Translations under genes and position numbers: made by a program
From: Sapientia aquatica
GTDB taxonomy: Bacteria > Pseudomonadota > Gammaproteobacteria > Burkholderiales > Burkholderiaceae_D
Length of the DNA stretch: 64,000 bases
Assembly (NCBI RefSeq): GCF_004358105.1
Contig: NZ_SMYL01000010.1
Location: forward strand, 1-64,000
Direction of reading: 5' to 3'
The notes under the pieces: generated by a model
Seen by the model: only the letters and a program-made list of their open reading frames with translations
What the model was told of the DNA's origin: nothing
Database searches by the model: none
In this document: positions 7,784 to 15,767 of the stretch, in pieces
Position numbering within the stretch: position 1 is the stretch's first letter
Layout of the letters: each line of letters begins with the position of its first letter

Positions 7784-9346
7784 GTGGGGGTTGAACTATA
7801 TGCCTCGCGGCGCTGCATCCGGTGCCTATTGGTCATGGAGCAACGCGACACAATCCATCACCTTACTATGTTCGATATTTCCGTCGACAGGCATAACACG
7901 CTAACTGACACGGCACAGGCGCAAAGCAGTCCCAACGGGTGGTACAGCCTACTGCGCTTTGGCCGTAATCTGAGCGGCGACAAATTACCTGCCGATGCCG
8001 CCCATTGGCGCAAGATCAAGACCAGCGCCAACTCTGAAGCATGGGTTGATCTGGCCTATAGCGGATGTTATGCGTTCAGTGATGCTGACTTTCTGCCACT
8101 CTTTGGATGGAACTGCATCAACGACGACCCAAGCCCTGACGACCAACGCTGCGATTCGCCGCAACTGCGCAAATGGCTAGCCGACAAAGACGACCCGACC
8201 GGCGCCACTATCAAACTCAATACCGACGCCAAACGCGCCAAAGCACGGCGTTTGATTGCCAAGTTTCCGACCGAATGGGACAAAGCAAGCATTCTGAACC
8301 GCTACGGTTTTGTGAAAGAATTACCCGGATTAAAAGACAACCCCGAATCGTGGGAATTATTCAAAGCCCACGCCCAAGCAGTCTGCTGCGATGGCTTACC
8401 GAAGGCGTATTTAGACGCGCAATGGCATTTTGATCCACGCGAATTTATCCGCCACTTCCGCCAATGCGGATGGCTGAGTCGCAGTGAGATTGTGCAATTG
8501 ATTCCTGAGAAAGCGGTGCGTAAAGCTAAATCGGAATGGGTGAGTGAAACGGTTGGATTGCGTATAACAGCCAGCAAACTATGGACAGATCGTTTGCGTG
8601 AACTTAATCGCTCAAATCGTCAATTCGGCATAAATACACCGCGGAGGTTAGCAGCATTCTTTGCTAACGCATTGCAAGAAACTGGGTGGCTTTTTTTAAT
8701 GCGCGAAACCAGCGATCAAAAAGGTAACGAGTCCGCAAGTTATTTTCCTTGGGATGGGCGCGGTTATCTTCAACTTACTTGGCCAGCAAACTATATCAAG
8801 TATTTTAGATTTCGAGGCAATGTAATTACTAAGGAAGATGAGGCGACATTAGTTCGGGCCCACAAAGCGGCTGTAGATGATCTCAAAAATAAAAATACAA
8901 AAGATAAATTACATGATACGAACTTAAAAGATGACAAAGGGGGAAGTGTGACCATTGATAAAGAATTTCGAGATCTTCGTGATGGTATCGTTAAAATCCC
9001 TCCTGAAGATAATCCTACCGACTTAGCTCTAACTTCGGGAACATATTGGGCTTGGAGCAAAGCGTCTCAATATGCCGACACCACGAGCGAGAATGTTCGC
9101 ACGACCATTACCACCGATAAAAAAGAGAGTCTGACTTACTACACCCACGAGGGTTTTGGCGGTGTGGCAGCGACCGTCAATGTAGGTCGACCAGTTACGA
9201 ACTACAGCAGTATTAACGGTGTTCAAGCACGCTTTCAGGCATATTCGGTCGCGCAAGTGGTTCTCTTTGACACTCCCGAATTCCCCCATGCCGATGGAAA
9301 AAGCTATCCGCTACCCGAAGGCGTCACTTTAAGGAAATCAACATGA
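7784..9346 (+). CDS. Second effector copy, N-terminally truncated by recombination
   Basis: From about residue 20 this frame of up to 520 aa matches effector residues from about 285 to the end, including ALQETGW and GRGYLQLTW, so the GH19-like catalytic lobe is complete. The M23-like N-terminus is missing. The 5' end is a fusion: bases 7784-7841 are an orphan-tail start (same DNA as tail 3), and homology to the effector begins at about 7842-7846. The tail frame (ATG 7800) and the effector frame do not match at the junction; the tail frame ends at TAA 7902. Translation of the effector part would need GTG 7784 or an internal ATG (7835, 7868). Without a delivery domain it may be inactive, cytoplasmic, or a sequence donor. 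It overlaps the next immunity gene by ATGA. Confidence 0.65.
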   Translation: MGVELYASRRCIRCLLVMEQRDTIHHLTMFDISVDRHNTLTDTAQAQSSPNGWYSLLRFGRNLSGDKLPADAAHWRKIKTSANSEAWVDLAYSGCYAFSDADFLPLFGWNCINDDPSPDDQRCDSPQLRKWLADKDDPTGATIKLNTDAKRAKARRLIAKFPTEWDKASILNRYGFVKELPGLKDNPESWELFKAHAQAVCCDGLPKAYLDAQWHFDPREFIRHFRQCGWLSRSEIVQLIPEKAVRKAKSEWVSETVGLRITASKLWTDRLRELNRSNRQFGINTPRRLAAFFANALQETGWLFLMRETSDQKGNESASYFPWDGRGYLQLTWPANYIKYFRFRGNVITKEDEATLVRAHKAAVDDLKNKNTKDKLHDTNLKDDKGGSVTIDKEFRDLRDGIVKIPPEDNPTDLALTSGTYWAWSKASQYADTTSENVRTTITTDKKESLTYYTHEGFGGVAATVNVGRPVTNYSSINGVQARFQAYSVAQVVLFDTPEFPHADGKSYPLPEGVTLRKST

Positions 9347-10065
9347 ACCGTACTCTGATAATTTTATTTTTGATTTTAACCACATCATGTGCGTACGCTG
9401 ACGAAAAGTTAGCCAAATGGGAGTTTGATGACCCAGCGAGAAAAGAATTGGGAGGACGCTACTTCGGCACAGGGACTATCTACTTAGATTTAATCAAGTG
9501 CTCGATCAAAGTGAACCTACTTACCAATGAATATGTTCACTATACGTTTGGCAAAAGTGGCGGACTAATGCTTATTCACCGAATCAAAACAAAGGCAGAA
9601 AATTACACCAAAAATCTAGGGCTGGGTTGCTATACAGGTAAAGACCTTGATGATATTAAAAAGGACTTCACTCTTGCAGATGGTAGTTACGGATTATCAG
9701 AAACCTTTAAAAAATGGGGAGAAGAGAATACGGCAAAAATCGCAGTTAAATTTTTTAAAGGGGTAAATTGGCAGGGTGTTGGTAACGTGGAATATCTATA
9801 CACTAGTGATCATCCGGGTCAATACATTGACCTTTGTCTGTTTAGCGACAGCACAAAGCCCCCTCAGGCTTTATGCAATGCAGGTCCATGGAATTTCACC
9901 TTCAAACCTAAATTTAAATCGGATACATTTAAGTACATTACCGACATTTTTGAGCGCATCACCTTTATCGATCACGATCAACTTCCACCGGATTCGCCAG
10001 CGATACCACCAAAGCCAGTGGAGCCTTCTCCTGCCGTGCCCGCCGATTCCGTCCAGTCTGAATAG
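9343..10065 (+). CDS. Putative periplasmic immunity protein, copy 6
   Basis: The product has 240 aa with a signal peptide ending AYA. Its N-terminal block (DEKLAKWEFDDPARKELGGRY, VHYTFGKSGGLMLIH) is shared only with copy 8. The middle resembles copy 1 (IKTKAENYTKNLGLGCYTG). The C-terminal half is the alternative type (GVGNVEYLYTSDHPGQYIDLC, PWNFTFKPKFKSDTFKY) and returns to the common proline-rich end. It is the cognate partner by position of the truncated second effector (ATGA overlap). Confidence 0.7.
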   Translation: MNRTLIILFLILTTSCAYADEKLAKWEFDDPARKELGGRYFGTGTIYLDLIKCSIKVNLLTNEYVHYTFGKSGGLMLIHRIKTKAENYTKNLGLGCYTGKDLDDIKKDFTLADGSYGLSETFKKWGEENTAKIAVKFFKGVNWQGVGNVEYLYTSDHPGQYIDLCLFSDSTKPPQALCNAGPWNFTFKPKFKSDTFKYITDIFERITFIDHDQLPPDSPAIPPKPVEPSPAVPADSVQSE

Positions 10066-10070
10066 ACCTC

Positions 10071-10403
10071 ATGGGGTTTAACTATATGTCTCGCGGCAAT
10101 GCATATTGGTCATGGTGCAAAGCCGCTCAATATGCCGACACCACGAGCGAGAATGTTCGCACGACCATTACCACCGATAAAAAAGAGAGTCTGACTTACT
10201 GCAACCACGAGGGCTTCGGGAGCGTGGCAGCGACCGTCAATGTAGGCCGACCAGTTACAAGCTACAGCAGTATCAACGGTGTTCAAGCCCGATTCCAAGC
10301 ATATTCGGTCGCGCAAGTGGTTCTCTTTGACACTCCCGAATTCGCCCACGCCGACGGTAAATCCTATCCTTTACCCGAAGGCATTACTATAAGGAAGCCA
10401 TGA
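10071..10403 (+). CDS. Orphan effector C-terminal tail 5
   Basis: This 110-aa frame begins MGFNYMSRGNAYWSWCKAA and carries variant residues KESLTYCNHEGFG shared only with tail 6. It introduces cysteines absent from the effector itself. It ends ITIRKP with an ATGATG overlap into the next immunity gene, like tail 4. It is intact as a frame but has no catalytic lobe. Confidence 0.65.
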   Translation: MGFNYMSRGNAYWSWCKAAQYADTTSENVRTTITTDKKESLTYCNHEGFGSVAATVNVGRPVTSYSSINGVQARFQAYSVAQVVLFDTPEFAHADGKSYPLPEGITIRKP

Positions 10404-11122
10404 TGAAACGCATATTAATAATGTTAGCTTTGTTTTTTAGCGTGGCAAGTGCGCACTCTATTGAAAAAATGGCGAGGTGGAATTTCTCTGACGGAAATAA
10501 TAAAGAACTAGGAGGTCGGTATACCGGTCCAGGGATCGCCTATTTGGATTTAATCAAATGTTCGATAAAGATTAATCTGCTCAGCAACGAGCAAATTATT
10601 TATACCTACCAAAGGAGCGGTGGTCTGATGCTTATCCATCAAATAAAGACAAAGTCTGAAAACTATAGTAAAAATTTAGGCCTAGGCTGTTATACAGGTG
10701 TAGACCTTGCCGACATTAAAAAAGAATTCACCCGCCCTGATGGCAGTTATGGAATGTCGGAAATGCATCGGCAATGGGGTGAGGAAAATGAGGTTAAGGT
10801 CGGAGTGAAGCTTTTCAAAGGGGCGACATGGCAAGGGGTCGGCAACGTTCAGGATATCACTACCGGAGAATACCCTGCGCGTTACATATTTGTGTGTCTT
10901 TTCAGTACCGCAACAAAGTTACCGCAAGCCCTATGCTACGACCGATTAGGCCTGCCGTTTAAACCAAAAACTAAAGCAGACACCTTCAAATACGTTACCG
11001 ACATTTTTGAGCGCATCACCTTTATCGATCACGATCAACTTCCACCGGATTCGCCAGCGATACCACCAAAGCCAGTGGAGCCTTCTCCTGCCGTGCCCGC
11101 CGATTCCGTCCAGTCTGAATAG
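10400..11122 (+). CDS. Putative periplasmic immunity protein, copy 7
   Basis: The product has 240 aa, with one extra N-terminal Met from the ATGATG overlap. Otherwise it is nearly identical to copy 4; a visible difference is KTKSENY versus KTKYENY. It has a signal peptide ending ASAHS, the four-cysteine pattern and the proline-rich C-terminus. The near identity across an intervening divergent copy indicates recent conversion or duplication. Confidence 0.7.
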   Translation: MMKRILIMLALFFSVASAHSIEKMARWNFSDGNNKELGGRYTGPGIAYLDLIKCSIKINLLSNEQIIYTYQRSGGLMLIHQIKTKSENYSKNLGLGCYTGVDLADIKKEFTRPDGSYGMSEMHRQWGEENEVKVGVKLFKGATWQGVGNVQDITTGEYPARYIFVCLFSTATKLPQALCYDRLGLPFKPKTKADTFKYVTDIFERITFIDHDQLPPDSPAIPPKPVEPSPAVPADSVQSE

Positions 11123-11127
11123 ACCTC

Positions 11128-11463
11128 ATGGGGTTTAACTATATGTCTCGCGGCAATGCATATTGGTCATGGTGCAAAGCCGCTCAATATGCCGACACCA
11201 CGAGCGAGAATGTTCGCACGACCATTACCACCGATAAAAAAGAGAGTCTGACTTACTGCAACCACGAGGGCTTCGGGAGCGTGGCAGCGACCGTCAATGT
11301 AGGCCGACCAGTTACGAACTACAGCAGTATTAACGGTGTTCAAGCACGCTTTCAAGCATATTCGGTCGCGCAAGTCGTGCTTTTTGATACACCTGAATTC
11401 GCCCATGCCGACGGGAAAAATTATCCTCTACCCGAGGGCATCACTTTAAGGAAATCAACATGA
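11128..11463 (+). CDS. Orphan effector C-terminal tail 6
   Basis: The frame has 111 aa. The first half is the same as tail 5 (SWCKAAQYAD, LTYCNHEGFGS). The second half resembles tail 1 and the effectors (FDTPEF, then GITLRKST). The tails are therefore mosaic like the immunity genes. It ends in an ATGA overlap with the last immunity copy. Confidence 0.65.
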   Translation: MGFNYMSRGNAYWSWCKAAQYADTTSENVRTTITTDKKESLTYCNHEGFGSVAATVNVGRPVTNYSSINGVQARFQAYSVAQVVLFDTPEFAHADGKNYPLPEGITLRKST

Positions 11464-12182
11464 TCCGTACTCTGATAATTTTATTTTTACTTTTAACCAC
11501 ATTATGCGCGCACGCTGATGAAAAATTAGCCAAATGGGAGTTTGATGACCCATTGAGAAAAGAATTGGGTGGGCGATACTTTGGCCCTGGAATTGCCTAC
11601 TTAGATTTAATTAAATGCTCAATTAAAGTGAGCTTACTCAGCAATGAATATGTTCACTATACGTATCATAAAAGCGGTGGCCTTATGCTCATCCATGCAG
11701 TAGAAAAGAAACCGAGAGATTACACTTTGAATTTAGGTCTAGGATGCTACACCGGCGGTAGTTTAGAAAGAATAAAAAAAGATTTCACCCGTCCTGATGG
11801 CAGTTATGGAATGTCGGAAACGCATCGTCAATGGGGTGAGGAAAATCAGATAAAAGTCGGAGTTAGACTTTTTAAACGAATAACATGGCAAGGCATTGGA
11901 AACGTCAAAAATATCGTTGACTTCGAATTTCCAGGACAATATACCGAATTTTGCCTATTCAGTACCACTACCAAAACGCCTCAGGCCTAGTGCAATGCAG
12001 ATGCTTGGAATTTTCCGTTTAAGCCTCAAAGAAAATCAGACACATACCAATATACCTACGATATTTTTGAGCGCATCACCTTTATCGATCACGATCAACT
12101 TCCACCGGATTCGCCATCGATACCACCAAAGCCAGTGTATGCTGATTCCCCCGCGGCTGCCCAAACCTCAGAAGCTGATTGA
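11460..12182 (+). pseudogene. Putative immunity protein, copy 8, interrupted by an amber codon
   Basis: The frame begins like copy 6 (DEKLAKWEFDDPLRKELGGRY), takes the copy 2 middle (AVEKKPRDYTLNLGLGCYTG) and the copy 1 block SLERIKKDFTRPDG, then the alternative C-terminal type. At codon 177 (11988-11990) TAG replaces the Leu codon before the last conserved Cys (PQA-stop-CNADAWNF). The frame stays open afterwards to TGA 12180-12182 with a diverged end (PVYADSPAAAQTSEAD). The truncated product would lose the fourth cysteine and the proline-rich tail. It is the last unit of the array, where decay has the least polar cost. Confidence 0.75.
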
Positions 12183-12303
12183 AATAAACATATGAAATTT
12201 AAGTCGTGATTCTGCTTAGATAAATTTGGAACGCATTGGAAAAACTGACTTCCATTGATTCGAAATAAGCGATGCTTTATAAACTTCCAACATGCATCAA
12301 CCA

Positions 12304-12325
12304 AGGGCGCCCACTAGGGACGCCC
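12304..12325. terminator. Possible hairpin between convergent genes
   Basis: GGGCG-CCC-ACTA-GGG-A-CGCCC can form a GC-rich stem with a one-base bulge between the end of the immunity array and the end of the M13 peptidase gene. There is no clean T run on either side, so it is at best a weak bidirectional terminator. Confidence 0.3.
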
Positions 12326-12340
12326 CAATGCTTTTCAGCA

Positions 12341-14413
12341 TTACCAAATATTCACCCGCGCATTGGGCGCTAAATACAGTTTTTGCGTTGGTTGCACATC
12401 AAATGCGTCATACCAAGCATCTAGATTGCGTGCCGTCAACGCACGGTATTGCGCTGGGGCGTGGCCATCGCCGATGATGGCCGAGCGTAGGACTTCGTCG
12501 CGCATTTTGGAGCGGTATTTGTAGGCATTGGCGGCGAAGAATTCTTGGTCTGCTTCTTTACTTGGCGTTTTGCCTTGCTGTTTTTGCGCTAGGTGGAAGG
12601 CTTCCAACGCTGCGGTTAACCCGGTTAGGTCGGCGATGTTTTCGTCCAAGGTCTGTTCGCCGTTCACTGCTAAATCAGGGAATGGTTTGTAGGTGGAAAA
12701 TTGTTCGGCCAACGCTTTGGCGGACGTTTGGAAATGTAGCAAATCGTCTTTGGTCCACCAATTACGCAATTCACCTTTGGCATCAATCATTGCGCCGGTA
12801 TGGTCGAAGCTGTGGCTGATTTCGTGGCCGATGGTTGAGCCAATTGCGCCGTAGTTGGCGGCGTCGCTAGCGTTGAGGCCGAAGTTTGGTGCTTGTAAAT
12901 ACGCGGCGGGGAAGTTGATCGCGTTTTGCATAGGCATGTTAACGGCGTTGACGGTTTGCGGTGTCATGCACCATTCGGTGACATCGACTGGTTTGCCGAA
13001 TTTGCCGATTGCTTGCTGGTAGGCGAATTGTTGCGCGCGCTCGACGTTGCCAAATGCATCGTCGGCGTGAACTGCTAAGCCCGAATAATCGTGCCATTTA
13101 TCGGGGTAGCCGACGCCGACATAAAACGAGCCAATTTTTGCCAATGCTTCTTTTTTAGTGCTGGGCGACATCCACGCGATATTGCGCACGCGCTCTTTAA
13201 AGGCGGCTAATAAATTGGCGACCATGCTGTTAATCTTGGCTTTGGCCTCAGGTGAAAAATGTTGTGCGACGTAGAGCTTGCCGACTTCTTCGCCCAACGC
13301 GCCATTGGTGGCACTTACTGCATATTTCCAGCGTGGTAACGGGGCTTTGGCGCCGGTTAAGGTTTGGCTGAATTTAAATTTTTGATCGAAGAATGCTTGC
13401 GGCAACACGTTGGTGTGTTGGTTTAACGCGTGGAATTGTAGGTATTCTTTCCATGTGGTGAGCGGTGTTGAGGCAACCAGCGCGGAGGTATTTTTAAACG
13501 CGCTTGGGTGCCACACGATGAAGCTGCTTTGCTTGGCTAAACCTGCGCCAGCGAAATAAGCGTTCCAATTTAAACCTGGCGCTTTTTTGGCGAAATCGGC
13601 TTTGCGCCAAGTATTGTCGGCCTTGTCCATGTCGGCGGAATCAGCGCGTTTGACGTGACCTTGCGCGATCTGCATTTCTAAATCAAATACGCGCTTGGCT
13701 GCTTGGTCGGGATTGGCAACGTTGGCTAACTTAAACAATGCGGTGATATGCGCTATGTATTGCACGCGAATATTGTCCATTTTGGGGCTGCTGGATAAAT
13801 AGTATTCGCGATCGGGCAAACCTAAGCCGCCTTGCAATAAATAGCCGGTGTATTTGCTGTGATCATGGAAGCCTTGTGCTACCCACAGGCCGAATAAATT
13901 TTCCGTAAAAAAATTGGTCGCGTTGAGCGGATCGACGTCAGCGCGTAAATGCTGCCCAAGGTAGGTGGCTAAGCCAGCTTTGTCGTGCAAATTGTCGATC
14001 GCCGCAAGCTGCGGTTTGATCGGATCTAATCCGCGCTGATTAATCGCGTCGGTATTTAAATACGCGGCGTAATAATCCCCCACTTTGCGCGCTGGGCTGC
14101 CTGCTGGTGCTTGGGCGGATTGTTCGATGATTTGCAACACGGCGGCGTCGGACTGATCGCGCAACGTGGAGGTGACACCGACGGCGGATTTGTCATTGGG
14201 AATCACGGCGCTCGCTGCCCAGCCACCGTTGATGTAACGATAAAAATCATCGCCCGGCGCAACCGATTTATCCATGCCGTTATCGGCCTGCTTGCTTGAT
14301 TCGGATGTGGTGTCGATGTCAATGGCATGCGCCAGCAACGCACTTGCTGGGAGTGCCAATAACAAGGGAATCGAGATGGCGGCGATGGATTTTTTTAGTT
14401 GAGGAAGTCGCAT
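12341..14413 (-). CDS. M13 family zinc metallopeptidase (neprilysin/PepO type)
   Basis: The product has 690 aa with an N-terminal signal peptide (ISIPLLLALPASALLAHA), so it is probably periplasmic or secreted. It has the M13 N-terminal domain (KSVAPGDDFYRYINGGW) and the zinc site GHEISHSFDHTG (H530, E531, H534). The third ligand lies in ENIADLTG (E591). The C-terminus ends in NIW, close to the conserved C-terminal Trp of the family. The length is normal. It cleaves oligopeptides in related organisms; the substrate here is unknown. It is convergent with the effector array and divergent from the DUF2975 gene, and appears to be a stand-alone unit. Confidence 0.92.
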   Translation of the reverse strand: MRLPQLKKSIAAISIPLLLALPASALLAHAIDIDTTSESSKQADNGMDKSVAPGDDFYRYINGGWAASAVIPNDKSAVGVTSTLRDQSDAAVLQIIEQSAQAPAGSPARKVGDYYAAYLNTDAINQRGLDPIKPQLAAIDNLHDKAGLATYLGQHLRADVDPLNATNFFTENLFGLWVAQGFHDHSKYTGYLLQGGLGLPDREYYLSSSPKMDNIRVQYIAHITALFKLANVANPDQAAKRVFDLEMQIAQGHVKRADSADMDKADNTWRKADFAKKAPGLNWNAYFAGAGLAKQSSFIVWHPSAFKNTSALVASTPLTTWKEYLQFHALNQHTNVLPQAFFDQKFKFSQTLTGAKAPLPRWKYAVSATNGALGEEVGKLYVAQHFSPEAKAKINSMVANLLAAFKERVRNIAWMSPSTKKEALAKIGSFYVGVGYPDKWHDYSGLAVHADDAFGNVERAQQFAYQQAIGKFGKPVDVTEWCMTPQTVNAVNMPMQNAINFPAAYLQAPNFGLNASDAANYGAIGSTIGHEISHSFDHTGAMIDAKGELRNWWTKDDLLHFQTSAKALAEQFSTYKPFPDLAVNGEQTLDENIADLTGLTAALEAFHLAQKQQGKTPSKEADQEFFAANAYKYRSKMRDEVLRSAIIGDGHAPAQYRALTARNLDAWYDAFDVQPTQKLYLAPNARVNIW

Positions 14414-14646
14414 GGGGTAGCTCCTATTGTTGTTTTGTTGAACATGATTTATTGAAAACGATGATGAAGTTTCGCTTCAAAACGGGCGGCGTAACCTTTT
14501 CTTGTGGAAATATTACGGAGTTTTCCTAAAGGATAAAACTATGACACGGTAATTGTTAAAAGTGTTGGGCGGCAACATCTTTTCGATGGCTTGCGGGAGC
14601 TAAAATTTCCCCAAGGAATAATTTCTACGCTACTATTGCTACCATA

Positions 14647-14673
14647 AAACATTAATGTTTTTATTAATGTTTA
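14647..14673. promoter_or_regulatory. Palindrome upstream of the DUF2975/XRE pair, candidate operator
   Basis: AAACATTAATGTTT at 14647-14660 is a perfect 14-bp palindrome, followed at once by a second ATTAATGTTT (from about 14663). It lies about 50 nt before the DUF2975 start. The downstream gene encodes a small XRE-type DNA-binding protein, so autoregulation at this site is plausible. The rest of 14414-14712 is AT-rich promoter DNA for two divergent genes. Confidence 0.45.
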
Positions 14674-14712
14674 AAAATAAATTATAGTTGCTTCGGAAGC
14701 ACAAAAATATCC

Positions 14713-15264
14713 ATGTCTAGTCCAATCTTTACGTTAAGCGCGCTGTGTCGCGTGATTCGGTATGGTGTTTGCGCCATATTGTTGACCACTTTAGCCGCCC
14801 ATTTGTGGATTTGGCTCAATTTGGAAGATGTTAAATTAGGTGTCTTTACCTTCCTAATTCACATCGGTGATCTCGATACGAAAGCGCTGTCAGAATTAGC
14901 CCCATCGGAACGATTGGCGACTATTTTAATTTCTGTGCCCGCACTGATTTTCTTGAGCTTTGCCCTGATTCGCCTCATCAAATTGATGCGTTACTTTGAG
15001 CGAAAAGAGTACTTCATCATGCCAAGTATTCTGTTGCTCAGAGGCTTTTGCGGCGCGATGTTTATTTACGTGCTGTATTCCATGTTTGAACCAATTATTC
15101 GATATTTCGTCTTTGATCTATTAAAATTGCAAAGTAATCAATTATTGGTGTTGCATTTAACCGATTCGTTTGATGAATTGTTGTTGTGTGGCTTGTTTTA
15201 TGTCATCGCCCGCATCATGGAAGAAGGCCGACGTTTAGCCGAAGAGAATAGCGAGTTCATCTAA
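14713..15264 (+). CDS. DUF2975-type integral membrane protein
   Basis: This 183-aa protein has about four hydrophobic segments (VCAILLTTLAAHLWIWL, LISVPALIFLSFALI, LLRGFCGAMFIYVLYSM, and a segment near ELLLCGLFYVIARIM). This fits the DUF2975 family, small membrane proteins encoded next to YozG-like XRE regulators. Its TAA overlaps the regulator ATG (TAATG at 15262-15266), so the two are co-translated. The biochemical role is unknown; it may act as a sensor or anti-regulator for the partner. Confidence 0.75.
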   Translation: MSSPIFTLSALCRVIRYGVCAILLTTLAAHLWIWLNLEDVKLGVFTFLIHIGDLDTKALSELAPSERLATILISVPALIFLSFALIRLIKLMRYFERKEYFIMPSILLLRGFCGAMFIYVLYSMFEPIIRYFVFDLLKLQSNQLLVLHLTDSFDELLLCGLFYVIARIMEEGRRLAEENSEFI

Positions 15265-15512
15265 TGCCTATATTTATTAATCTGGATGTCATGTTGGCCA
15301 AGAATAAAGTGAAGTCCAAAGAGCTGGCCGCCTTTGTTGATATTACCGAGCAGAATTTGTCTTTATTAAAGTCGGGAAAAGTAAAAGGAGTGCGCTTCGA
15401 TACCTTAGAGAAAATCTGCGAGCGTCTTAATTGCCAACCCGGTGATATCTTGGAATACCGCCCAGCAGAAAAGCCGGCAGAAGTAGTGCCAAGCACTGAG
15501 GAAAACGGTTAA
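15264..15512 (+). CDS. XRE-family (YozG-like) transcriptional regulator
   Basis: This 82-aa protein is essentially one helix-turn-helix domain: INLDVMLAKNKVKSKELAAF, then ITEQNLSLLKSGKVKGVRFDTLEKICERLNCQPGDIL. That is the COG3655/YozG pattern, whose members are generally paired with DUF2975 membrane proteins, as here. A short charged tail follows. It probably regulates its own operon; the palindrome at 14647 is a candidate site. Confidence 0.85.
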   Translation: MPIFINLDVMLAKNKVKSKELAAFVDITEQNLSLLKSGKVKGVRFDTLEKICERLNCQPGDILEYRPAEKPAEVVPSTEENG

Positions 15513-15600
15513 CCATTGAGCGCAACAAAAATGAATTACAACGCGATTGATACCCTTAAAAGTTAGCTTAAGTACGTCTTAATCGCCGACAAATTTTACA

Positions 15601-15633
15601 AAAAAGGAGCCTAATTTAAGGCTCCTTTTTTTA
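15601..15633 (+). terminator. Rho-independent terminator after the XRE regulator
   Basis: AAAAAGGAGCC-TAATTTAA-GGCTCCTTTTTTT forms a strong stem with a clear T run. The A run on the other side makes it potentially bidirectional. It separates the DUF2975/XRE operon from the response regulator. Confidence 0.85.
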
Positions 15634-15659
15634 TTCTGTTGTTTTGTTACGTTGGTGAA

Positions 15660-15678
15660 ATGATTGTGCAACAATCAT
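15660..15678. promoter_or_regulatory. Perfect inverted repeat in the response-regulator promoter
   Basis: ATGATTGT-GCA-ACAATCAT is a perfect 8-bp inverted repeat with a 3-bp spacer, about 90 nt before the response-regulator ATG. The size and symmetry fit a dimeric regulator site. The adjacent NarL-type regulator is an obvious candidate for binding it. Confidence 0.45.
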
Positions 15679-15767
15679 CGATAAAATGGTGCGACAATGC
15701 CCGTCAGCAATGTGTAAGTAAATGTTAAATATGGCTTATTTACCCAAACAGGGAATAGAAAAATAAC

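Larger units (their letters stand above)
2520..12182 (+). repeat. Tandem array of effector-tail plus immunity units, period about 1.06 kb
   Basis: Immunity starts lie at 2824, 3881, 4938, 5999 and 7053, giving spacings of 1057, 1057, 1061 and 1054. After the inserted second effector copy they lie at 9343, 10400 and 11460, giving 1057 and 1060. Each unit is an immunity gene, a 4-6 nt gap, then about 100 codons matching the effector C-terminus, ending in an ATGA overlap with the next immunity gene. Adjacent units can be almost identical for about 450 bp: 2593-3043 matches 3650-4100 with very few changes. Other segments diverge into two or three alternative blocks. The pattern fits unequal crossing-over plus gene conversion. 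Such repeats are also prone to assembly error, so the copy number needs long-read support. Confidence 0.9.

Noticed and set aside
2520-12182. CRISPR-like or integron-like interpretation of the tandem array
   Set aside because: Units are about 1 kb, fully coding, on one strand and homologous to a neighbouring gene. There are no short repeats with unique spacers, no attC-like sites and no integrase.
473-12182. Rhs or CdiA toxin-tip array
   Set aside because: There are no YD/RHS repeats, no DPxGL cleavage motif and no VENN-type motif. The repeated piece is the end of a GH19-like domain.
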